Assembly: GCA_025352845.1 (NCBI GenBank)
Contig: JANXSC010000644.1
Span: 1-12,739 of the forward strand
DNA: 12,739 nucleotides
Direction of reading: 5' to 3'
From: Opitutaceae bacterium
Lineage (GTDB): Bacteria; Verrucomicrobiota; Verrucomicrobiia; Opitutales; Opitutaceae
Shown here: piece after piece, positions 1-5,986 of the stretch
Position numbering within the stretch: position 1 is the first letter of the stretch
Layout of the letters: every line of letters starts with the position of its first letter
Translations under genes and position numbers: made by a program
Notes under the pieces: model-generated
The model's database searches: none
What the model saw: the letters and a program-made list of their open reading frames with translations, nothing else
What the model was told of the DNA's origin: nothing

Positions 1-1247
1 ACCACATTGAACAGGTTCATCTGCGGGTTGTTGATCGGCACGGTCACGCTCCCGAAGGTCGGCGAAGACCAGAAGCGGGATTTACCCACTTCGTCCGTGT
101 AGCTGGCACCAAAGGTCGTCTGCGTGGACCGGCCGAAGACCTGATATTTGCCGTTCACGTCGATCTGGGCGATCGAGTAGTCGATCTTCTGGTCGTTGAG
201 GCGGGCGCTGAAGGTCACGGTCTGCGCCGGCCAGTTCACGCCGCCGGCGGGGAAGACCACGCTGCCCAACCGGGAGAACCACCAGCGGGTGGCGGCAATC
301 TTGGCATCCCAGTTGTCGGAGATTTTCTGGATGATAATCAGTCGCACGCCGCGACGGTGAAAATTCTCCATTGTGCCGGGGGCATAATAAGCCTCGTCGC
401 GACCCGCACCCGTATAAAGCTTACCGGCGGGCGTGACGAAATTGTTGGCGTTCGGGATGTGGTCGAGCTGCTGGTAGTCGAAGCCGAGCCGCACCACTGT
501 ATTCTTATAAGCCATCTGCAGGGTCGGGTGAACCACAAGGCGGTGGTCGCGCACGTTTTTGAAATAATTCTCCCCACCCTGCTTCGCCGCCACGAAACGG
601 TAGCTGAACTTCATGTCGCCGATATTGCCGATTGGGCCGGTAAAATCAGCCTCCGTGCGGTAGGTGCCGTGCTCGTTGGTTTTGGCGGTGACGGAATACT
701 GCGGCTTCTGGAGGGGAAACTTGGAGGTCTTCAGGACTGTGCCGCCGAGGGAGGCGTTGATATAGAGTGTGGCCGCCGGGCCGCGTAACGCCGTGTAGGA
801 GTCGATGTTGACGTTGTCCAGATACGGCACGCCGTCGGGCATTTCGTCGAGAAAGGGATTGTTGATGCGGGTGCCGCGCATGGCTAAGGACTCACCGGCG
901 AAGAAATTCAACACGCCGGCATACTGCAGAATGTTCGATGAGTCGACGGCCCCGATATCGTCGATCAAGTCGCGGGTCAGCACCGTCACCGCCTGAGGAA
1001 TCTTCAGCAGATTCTCGTTGGTCTTGAAGCCCGTCGCCGCGTTGGTGACCGTATATCCTTTGCCCTGCGTCGAGGCCACTTCAAACACCGACAGCGTGAT
1101 CACTTCCTCCTTTTTTTGGTCCTCCGCGGGCCCGGCCGCCGACGCGGGGGCTTTTTGAGCGAAGGCACCTGAAGTGGCAGCCAGCAAGGCCGCACACGCT
1201 ACTATCATCCGCCGCGTCACCACGGCACTGCGTTTGATTGTGGTCAT
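1..1247 (-). CDS. TonB-dependent outer-membrane receptor, N-terminal part (runs off window)
   Basis: This is the first 415 codons of an outer-membrane TonB-dependent receptor; the rest lies beyond base 1. The ATG is at 1247-1245. Residues 1-30 form a signal peptide (basic start with K5, R7, R12 and R13, a hydrophobic stretch near 14-28, AFA before a cut after A30). After a short Ala/Pro/Lys linker, 'EEVITLSVFEV' (about 47-57) sits where a TonB box is expected. The plug domain follows: 'IPQAVTVLTRDLI' (83-95), 'MRGTRINN' (123-130), 'LRGPAATLY' (154-162) and 'GGTVLKTSK' (168-176), the last two matching the LxGPxxxLYG / GGxVNxxTK plug consensus. The visible end is the start of the beta-barrel, with alternating aromatic/polar strands. 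The style is typical of Opitutaceae siderophore-receptor-like TBDRs, which in these bacteria often import glycan fragments. The gene follows the catabolic operon after a 477-bp gap and probably has its own promoter. No Shine-Dalgarno is visible before the start. The family is near certain; the ligand is unknown. Confidence 0.93.
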   Translation of the reverse strand, partial: MTTIKRSAVVTRRMIVACAALLAATSGAFAQKAPASAAGPAEDQKKEEVITLSVFEVASTQGKGYTVTNAATGFKTNENLLKIPQAVTVLTRDLIDDIGAVDSSNILQYAGVLNFFAGESLAMRGTRINNPFLDEMPDGVPYLDNVNIDSYTALRGPAATLYINASLGGTVLKTSKFPLQKPQYSVTAKTNEHGTYRTEADFTGPIGNIGDMKFSYRFVAAKQGGENYFKNVRDHRLVVHPTLQMAYKNTVVRLGFDYQQLDHIPNANNFVTPAGKLYTGAGRDEAYYAPGTMENFHRRGVRLIIIQKISDNWDAKIAATRWWFSRLGSVVFPAGGVNWPAQTVTFSARLNDQKIDYSIAQIDVNGKYQVFGRSTQTTFGASYTDEVGKSRFWSSPTFGSVTVPINNPQMNLFNV

Positions 1248-1285
1248 TGAGTTATTTTAATCAAGGCGAGTAGTTCACTCTAGTC

Positions 1286-1307
1286 TATGTATACGGATGC
1301 ATACATA
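1286..1307. promoter_or_regulatory. Inverted repeat, candidate operator of the TonB-receptor gene
   Basis: Bases 1286-1292 (TATGTAT) and 1301-1307 (ATACATA) are perfect inverted 7-bp arms separated by 8 bp. One further inner pair (1294/1299) also matches. The repeat is AT-rich within GC-rich DNA and lies 39-60 bp upstream of the receptor ATG. Downstream of the candidate -35 box at 1324-1319, it covers the place where the -10 hexamer should be, which fits a repressor site. The regulator family cannot be told from the site; GntR-type operators often carry GTATAC-like cores. No regulator gene is in the window. Confidence 0.45.
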
Positions 1308-1324
1308 CTGGAAACCCATGTCAA
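1296..1324 (-). promoter_or_regulatory. Candidate sigma-70-type promoter of the TonB-receptor gene
   Basis: On the minus strand, TTGACA (1324-1319) is a perfect -35 hexamer. The -10 region at 15-17 bp spacing falls within TATGCATC (1303-1296), which is only a partial match (TATGCA). Transcription would start near 1290 and leave a leader of about 40 nt before the ATG at 1247. The -10 overlaps the inverted repeat. The -35 is convincing and the -10 is weak, so the call is tentative. Confidence 0.35.
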
Positions 1325-1724
1325 CTGCTTTCTACAACGAACCTGCCTGCGGTGCAGCCGTCTCGTCCTCCGGAGGGGAGCAACGTTCGGCGGGCGGACG
1401 TATGACGCGCAGAGCCGGTGTCGGCCAAAACGCCTCTGTCCAAGGCACTCGCACGGCACGGAAGGAACGGCTTCAACTGCGGAAGCCGGTGACGGGTCCG
1501 CCGGCGGCGAGCGGGGACGACGCCCGCTCGACCGTCCGAGCAGCGGCGGCGTAAGGGGCGGAAAGAGGAATAGCGGGACGGGCCATAAGGCGACTCAGGG
1601 TTTGAGGGCAGCTTCGATGCTGGCGACGCAGGGCCTGGTCAGGAGCGCGGTGCGGACGTGAGCGATGAGCATGATGGCCTTCTGACTTTTAAAACGGGCG
1701 AAATAAGTTCATGCAGGATCAGAT

Positions 1725-2627
1725 TCAGGTGCGGCGCCAGCCAGCGGGCACAGCCGCCTTGAAGACCTCGAAGTCAGCGTCGGACGCGCTGGCGTAGGGC
1801 GGCAGGAGACGCAGCGGGAAGGTCGGATCGGTCATACGGTAGAGCATCTTGTCGTAGGCGCCGTCGATGTGAAATCTTGAGCCGGACGCCTTGAGCCCCG
1901 CGATCACCGCGTTGAGTTCCTCCAGGTCGGACGCGCGCTGAGCGTCGGTCCCCGCCACGAAGCGCTTGGCGCGCTCCGGGTTGATGGTGGCCAAAGAAAT
2001 CAGGAGACCGAGGTCGTGGGTCTTCCGGGCGATCGTATAGCCAAACTCCGTGATGTAGAACCGCAGGCGCGGCGTCATGGTCATGAGATCGGCAATCACC
2101 GCCGGATCCGTGGTGCTGTTCTTCACCGCGATGAAGTTCGGGTGTGCTGCCGCCAAACGCCGGTATTCGACGGAGGTCAGCAGGCGTTTCGTGCGCATCA
2201 AATTGTAGTGGTGGAACTGGCAGTCGGGAAACCGGCCGCAGGTCTCCGCGAAGAAGCGATCAACCTCGCCATCATTCAGTGCACCCCAAGACGGCAGCGA
2301 GAGCTGGAAAAGTCGGAAACCCTGCGCATGGCAGCGTTGGATACGCTCGATAATCGTGGGCAGCGACAGCGAGATCAGCCCGACCATCGGGTTGACCTTG
2401 CTCTCTTGCGCACTCTCCCAGAAGGCGCGGGTGATCTGATCGAACTGTTTTTCGGAAACGGCATAGCCTTCGCCCGCCATGCCAAACACGTAGAGGTCGC
2501 GCGTGAGGTCGCGCGCGAGGGTGTGCACCTGACGGCGGAAAACGTCCTCTTGGAATTCAAAGCGTTCGTTCCAGGGAACGATGGCGGTGGCGAGGATGGT
2601 CGGGTTGGACTGGGCAACAGTGATCAT
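1725..2627 (-). CDS. DapA/NanA-family (class I) aldolase or hydrolyase, divergent
   Basis: This 300-residue TIM-barrel protein belongs to the dihydrodipicolinate synthase / N-acetylneuraminate lyase family, the usual length for that family. These cytoplasmic enzymes form a Schiff base between a Lys and a 2-oxo acid. The Schiff-base Lys is K169 in 'FIAVKNSTTD', and the catalytic Tyr is Y141 in 'FHHYNLMRT', matching the family YNxPxRT segment. The GxxGE loop is 'GMAGEG' (49-54), so the Thr/Ser pair that holds the substrate carboxylate in DapA (GTTGE) and NanA (GSTGE) is Met-Ala here. It is therefore unlikely to be a true DapA, and its substrate may be unusual. In this cluster a 2-keto-3-deoxy sugar-acid aldolase downstream of the enolase-superfamily dehydratase is the best guess; a NanA-like lyase is the alternative, given the kelch and YhcH neighbours. 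It starts 12 bp after the SGNH gene and is the last gene of the operon. The leader is pyrimidine-rich (CCCTCTCTTTCT) with no Shine-Dalgarno. Confidence 0.88.
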   Translation of the reverse strand: MITVAQSNPTILATAIVPWNERFEFQEDVFRRQVHTLARDLTRDLYVFGMAGEGYAVSEKQFDQITRAFWESAQESKVNPMVGLISLSLPTIIERIQRCHAQGFRLFQLSLPSWGALNDGEVDRFFAETCGRFPDCQFHHYNLMRTKRLLTSVEYRRLAAAHPNFIAVKNSTTDPAVIADLMTMTPRLRFYITEFGYTIARKTHDLGLLISLATINPERAKRFVAGTDAQRASDLEELNAVIAGLKASGSRFHIDGAYDKMLYRMTDPTFPLRLLPPYASASDADFEVFKAAVPAGWRRT

Positions 2628-2639
2628 AGAAAGAGAGGG

Positions 2640-3392
2640 TCAGCGGGGCAAGAGGGGCACGATGCTGGCGGTCACCTGGTCGGCGAGCGCGGCACAGCCT
2701 TCCGGGGTGAAATGGACGTTTTTTGACAGCTGGAGTTTCGGGCGGACGACAACCAAGGCGTGCAGGTCGTTAATAGGCACGCCAGCCTCGCGCATCACCT
2801 GCACCGCCGCGGCGTTGTAGGCCAGTTCGCCGCCCTCCACGCGGCCCACCGTGCCGCTCGGCACCGGGGTCGTGGTCGCAAAAACAAGCCGGGCCCCCGT
2901 GCGCTTGAGCCGGGTGACAATTTCGCGGAGGTTCGCGGCGTATTCCGCTGGCGAGGCCAGCGGGCGGTCGTTGGGTCCGGGCACGATGTAGGTGCCGTTT
3001 GCGTCCATGAACTTTAGGTCGTGCAGGCCGAAGTTGAAATGGATGACGTCCCACCGGCCCGACCCTAGCCAGCCGTCGAGTTGCTCAAGCCCGAAGACGG
3101 TCGGACCGCAGTTGTCGGGCGGACGGTGCACATTCGCCCGGCCAGTCAGGCGCTGGCGCACTTCCCGGGTGTAGCCGATCGAGATCGAGTCGCCGAGGAG
3201 CAGGATCCGCGGCAAGCCCGGCATATCGTCCACCGGCAGGAGCGCCGGGGCGAGCGCGGCATCGAGGGCGGCGCTCAGGCCGATCCTGGCGCGGTCGATC
3301 TTGGCGAAAGCGGGATTCATGGCGGCAAGGAGCAGGCCCCCGAGCATCACGGCGCGGAGACCAAGGGCGAGCAGTCCGGGGGCGGGGTTCAT
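2640..3392 (-). CDS. Secreted SGNH/GDSL-family hydrolase (putative esterase)
   Basis: A 250-residue SGNH hydrolase, probably exported: residues 1-30 form a hydrophobic signal sequence ending 'NPAFA'. Block I is 'ILLLGDSISIG' with nucleophile S69. The block III region is 'HFNFGLHD' (119-125), with His in place of the Asn of the usual GxND. Block V is 'NVHFTPEG' with catalytic H227. The Asp normally three residues before this His (DxxH) is K224 here, so the enzyme may work as a Ser-His pair or recruit another acid. Family members remove acyl groups from sugars or polysaccharides, and sialate O-acetylesterases are among them. In this locus it may deacylate an imported or extracellular sugar, or open a lactone; both are inference. 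Its ATG overlaps the stop of the YhcH gene (ATGA, 3392-3389), so the two are translationally coupled. It is the only start here with even a weak Shine-Dalgarno-like stretch (GAAGGTG). Confidence 0.85.
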   Translation of the reverse strand: MNPAPGLLALGLRAVMLGGLLLAAMNPAFAKIDRARIGLSAALDAALAPALLPVDDMPGLPRILLLGDSISIGYTREVRQRLTGRANVHRPPDNCGPTVFGLEQLDGWLGSGRWDVIHFNFGLHDLKFMDANGTYIVPGPNDRPLASPAEYAANLREIVTRLKRTGARLVFATTTPVPSGTVGRVEGGELAYNAAAVQVMREAGVPINDLHALVVVRPKLQLSKNVHFTPEGCAALADQVTASIVPLLPR

Positions 3393-3844
3393 ACCATCAC
3401 CTTCACGACCACCTTGAGCACCTCGGCCGGCGCGTCCCAGGCACAGGAGGGGGCGTGTCCGTCTTGCGGGAAAAGCACGGCGAAATGGCCCGCGCGCACC
3501 TGCACCGGCACCATGTCCGCGATGCCGTTGTAAAGCGCGGCGTCGACCTTCTCGTCGAAGGCCATCGTTTCGTCGGTGAGCTGCGCGAGCGGTGCCCAGT
3601 AGATGAGTTCGCGGCCCTTCACGATATACTGGATGTCGATGTATTTGCGATGCACCTCCAGTTGCTTCTCGGCGATGGGCTTCGTCAGGTGCTGCTGCAC
3701 GAAGGCGAAGATTTCTTCGCCATCGATTTCATGGCGGCCGATGGAGGCGTCAGCGGGCAGCTGCTGGAGAAAGGCAAAAGCGCGCGCAAAGCGCGGCGAG
3801 ATGCCAGAATACTGGGCATGGTTGGCGAGAGTATCGAGGATCAT
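3389..3844 (-). CDS. YhcH/YjgK/YiaL family protein (NanQ-type sugar anomerase)
   Basis: A 151-residue single-domain beta-barrel protein of the YhcH/YjgK/YiaL (DUF386) family, full length. The diagnostic segment 'EVHRKYIDIQYIVKG' (63-77) supplies the metal-binding and pocket residues E63, H65, D70 and Q72. 'FPQDGHAP' (125-132) supplies H130. E. coli YhcH (NanQ) speeds interconversion of sialic acid anomers, and relatives occur in other sugar-acid operons, so a cytoplasmic anomerase of the pathway sugar is the likely role. It sits 33 bp after the enolase-superfamily gene and overlaps the SGNH gene by 4 bp. The start lies behind CCTCCTTTTTCCTC, a pyrimidine tract with no Shine-Dalgarno. The family call is firm; the substrate is not known. 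Confidence 0.93.
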   Translation of the reverse strand: MILDTLANHAQYSGISPRFARAFAFLQQLPADASIGRHEIDGEEIFAFVQQHLTKPIAEKQLEVHRKYIDIQYIVKGRELIYWAPLAQLTDETMAFDEKVDAALYNGIADMVPVQVRAGHFAVLFPQDGHAPSCAWDAPAEVLKVVVKVMV

Positions 3845-3877
3845 GAGGAAAAAGGAGGCGTGGCGCAGCGGCTGGAA

Positions 3878-5005
3878 TCAGCGCCCGTCGGCCGCGTAGT
3901 AATTCAATCGCTCTTCATCGACCTCGACTCCCAGTCCGGGAACCTTGGGCACGGTGGCAAAGCCGTCCTTGATTTCGATCGAGCGCGTGAAGAGTTGCTC
4001 ACGAAATGGATTTTCCACGTGGTCGAGTTCCAGCATCGGGGTTTCCGTGGTGCGCCCCCACGAGGCATCGGGCAACAGTGAAAGAAAATGCACCGAGGCC
4101 GCGATCACCAGGCCGCCCGCCCAGCAGTGGGGCATGCATTGGATGCCCCATAGCCGCGCCATTTCGGCCACGAAGAGACATTCGCCGATGCCGCCCGCGA
4201 TGCAGACGTCAGGCTGCACGATCGCCATCGCCCGCCGCGAGATGGCTTCCTTGAACTGGGCGCGGCAAGTGAGTCCTTCACACGCGGCGATCGGGATATC
4301 GAGTTTGCTCGTCAGCACCTCGTAGCCCGCGTAGCCCGGTGAACTCTGAGGCAGCGGCTCCTCGAACCAGTAGAAATCCTGCTGCTCCAACTCGCGCCCC
4401 ATTTTAATGGCGGTGCCCAGCGAATACGCGCCATTGCCATCGGCCATCAGTTTGACGTCCGGCCCGACCGCCTGACGCACGGCCTTGATGGCGCGCAGGT
4501 CGTCTTTGATGGCTTGCCCGCCAATCCGCATTTTCATCGCGCGGAATCCACGGGCGACCAGCTCCGTCGCCTCGCGCGGGTAATACTCCGCAGGATCTTT
4601 TCCCTCGATGTAATTCATCGCGGAGGCGTAGGCGGGCACGCGCTCGCGCAACCGACCGCCGTAGAGTTCGGCCACCGGCAGTTTCAACGCCTTGCCGCGC
4701 AGATCGTCGAGCGCGATGTCGACCCCGCCCAACGCCATGCCATTGCCAAAATTCTGCCCCCACAACTCGCGCCACAACGACCGGTGCGTCAGCGGGTCGC
4801 GTCCGATCAGGATGGGGGCGTATTGCTGCTCGATCAGCTCGCGCACGCCGGTAAACGCCACGGCCTCGCCCCAGCCTGCTACGCCTTCATCCGTCTCGAT
4901 CTTGATGATCAGTGTGGTGCGGACCCGATAATAAAAATTCGCCGGACCGGTGGGGCGCGACATGGGATGCTTCAGAAGGTAGGTCTTGATTGCGGTGATT
5001 TTCAT
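3878..5005 (-). CDS. Mandelate racemase/muconate lactonizing enzyme family protein (putative acid-sugar dehydratase)
   Basis: A 375-residue enolase-superfamily enzyme with capping domain (about 1-125) and barrel (about 130-345). Active-site residues of the mandelate racemase branch are in place: K158 in 'KMR', metal ligands D189 ('ADGNGAY'), E215 ('WFEEP') and E243 ('ACEG'), the Asp-His dyad D266 ('QPDVC') and H293 ('PHCWAGG'), and E321 ('TTETP') as the candidate final acid. Enzymes with this KxR/K plus His-Asp arrangement abstract the proton alpha to a carboxylate, and many dehydrate aldonic or aldaric acids to 2-keto-3-deoxy acids in the cytoplasm. That fits a pathway in which the next steps are the downstream DapA-family aldolase and hydroxyacid dehydrogenases. 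Which sugar acid it acts on cannot be read from the sequence; racemase or epimerase activity is the alternative. It follows the kelch gene by 60 bp, and its leader contains CCTCCTTCGTTTTCC directly before the ATG. Confidence 0.93.
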   Translation of the reverse strand: MKITAIKTYLLKHPMSRPTGPANFYYRVRTTLIIKIETDEGVAGWGEAVAFTGVRELIEQQYAPILIGRDPLTHRSLWRELWGQNFGNGMALGGVDIALDDLRGKALKLPVAELYGGRLRERVPAYASAMNYIEGKDPAEYYPREATELVARGFRAMKMRIGGQAIKDDLRAIKAVRQAVGPDVKLMADGNGAYSLGTAIKMGRELEQQDFYWFEEPLPQSSPGYAGYEVLTSKLDIPIAACEGLTCRAQFKEAISRRAMAIVQPDVCIAGGIGECLFVAEMARLWGIQCMPHCWAGGLVIAASVHFLSLLPDASWGRTTETPMLELDHVENPFREQLFTRSIEIKDGFATVPKVPGLGVEVDEERLNYYAADGR

Positions 5006-5065
5006 GGAAAACGAAGGAGGTTGGCGGTTGATCAGGATTAAAGAGGCATGGTGGATGGCCCAGAA

Positions 5066-5962
5066 TCACGCGGTGCCGAGCATCCCGGGAAAACGCATTT
5101 TTATTCCATTCTCGCCAGTCACGCCGAGAATCTGTGAACCGACCCGCAGAAAATACGCGCCCGCCAAGCCCGTGGGCAAACGGCCGACGGTTTCTGCTGT
5201 TCCGCTCTGGACATCATAGCGGAGGATGCCGGTCTCAAATTTGTCCGTGTAACCTCCAAAGATCAGCAGCCCGCTAGCATCGGCCAGCCCGCAACCGGCG
5301 CGGTTGGCAAAGGGCAAGCGGCCCAGCACGGTCCAGGCATCAGTGGACGGATCATAAGCGATAATTTCGTCGAGGTTCCTGATCGCACCGTGTTCCTCGG
5401 CACATCCGCCGGCCACGATGATGCGCTCGCCCACCACCCCGACCGAGAGGTTGAACCGGGCCGGTCCCGGTATCGGCGCCCGAGGTTCCCAGCGACCGTC
5501 GGGCTTGGCGGCCCACACCGTCGACGTGGCAAGGGAGAACTCGCTGCCGGTGCCGCTCAGTCCGCCGAGGAGGTAGAATGTCCCGTCGACCACGGCCACG
5601 CCCGACGATCGCCGGGGCGCGGGCAGCGCGAGATTGGCCGGTGCCGTCCAACTGTTGTCGCGCAGGGTCCACACGTCGGACGTGGCGGCACCCTCCGCCC
5701 CTCCTCCGAACACATATAACGCCCCGGCATGAGCCAGCGCCGCGACGTCGCCGTGCGGCCGGGGCAGCGATGCCCGGGCCGTCCATTGATTGGCCACAGG
5801 ATCGAAGGCGTCCACCCGCTCGCTCCAGAATTTTCGCCCCTCGCGCCAGTAGGTGCCGCCGGCCACTACCAGCTCGCCACCGACGACACCGACGGCACAA
5901 CCCGCACGCGGAAGCGGCGGCAGAGCGAGTTCTTTCCAGACGGACAAATCGATTTTAGGCAT
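5066..5962 (-). CDS. Kelch-repeat beta-propeller protein, NanM-like
   Basis: A 298-residue protein made of kelch repeats. The characteristic Gly-Gly pairs fall at residues 35-36 ('LVVAGG'), 86-87 ('YVFGGG'), 133-134 ('YLLGGL'), 185-186 ('IIVAGG') and 236-237 ('LIFGGY'), about 50 residues apart. Each is followed by an acidic/aromatic 'YD' or 'W' position, and a degenerate sixth blade (about 275-290) follows, which is the six-bladed architecture of NanM mutarotase. No signal peptide is visible, unlike periplasmic E. coli NanM, so it is probably cytoplasmic. Together with YhcH it suggests enzymatic sugar mutarotation, but a carbohydrate-binding role is possible. Two starts are open: ATG at 5986, abutting the MFS stop, and ATG at 5962, giving 'MPKIDL'. 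I chose 5962 because it is preceded by CCTCCTTT, the tract seen before other starts here, and because the extra eight residues are Pro/Gln-rich. Confidence 0.85.
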   Translation of the reverse strand: MPKIDLSVWKELALPPLPRAGCAVGVVGGELVVAGGTYWREGRKFWSERVDAFDPVANQWTARASLPRPHGDVAALAHAGALYVFGGGAEGAATSDVWTLRDNSWTAPANLALPAPRRSSGVAVVDGTFYLLGGLSGTGSEFSLATSTVWAAKPDGRWEPRAPIPGPARFNLSVGVVGERIIVAGGCAEEHGAIRNLDEIIAYDPSTDAWTVLGRLPFANRAGCGLADASGLLIFGGYTDKFETGILRYDVQSGTAETVGRLPTGLAGAYFLRVGSQILGVTGENGIKMRFPGMLGTA

Positions 5963-5986
5963 AAAGGAGGGGTCGGGTTGCGGCAT

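Larger units (their letters stand above)
1248..1724. other. Intergenic region between aldolase gene and TonB-receptor gene
   Basis: These 477 bases hold no gene I can support. The receptor-proximal end (1286-1324) carries the candidate promoter and operator. A 7-bp stem with a 7-nt loop (arms 1468-1474 and 1482-1488, CGGCTTC/GAAGCCG) could form in RNA and is followed on the minus strand by the weak pyrimidine run TTCCTTCC. It could be a poor terminator or attenuator for the operon ending at 1725. CCTCCGGAGG at 1367-1376 is a perfect 10-bp palindrome of unknown meaning. Open frames across 1287-1661 on the plus strand give Arg/Gly/Ser-rich low-complexity translations and look non-coding. A short minus-strand frame of about 37 codons near 1705-1600, ending 'SIEAALKP', reads somewhat like a protein tail but has no start context and no recognisable family. 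Confidence 0.6.

Noticed and set aside
1468..1488. Stem-loop considered as the operon's rho-independent terminator
   Set aside because: The 7-bp stem is not followed by a U-run (only TTCCTTCC), and it lies about 240 nt past the last stop, so I left it as a note in the intergenic entry.
1287..1661. Plus-strand open frame of 124 codons in the intergenic region
   Set aside because: Its start lies inside the inverted repeat, composition is Arg/Gly/Ser/Thr-rich with no domain, and there is no ribosome-binding context.
1600..1705. Minus-strand frame ending 'SIEAALKP', possibly a remnant of a mobile-element protein
   Set aside because: Only about 37 codons, bounded by a stop and lacking a credible start; no terminal repeats or target duplication were seen, so a transposase relic cannot be supported.
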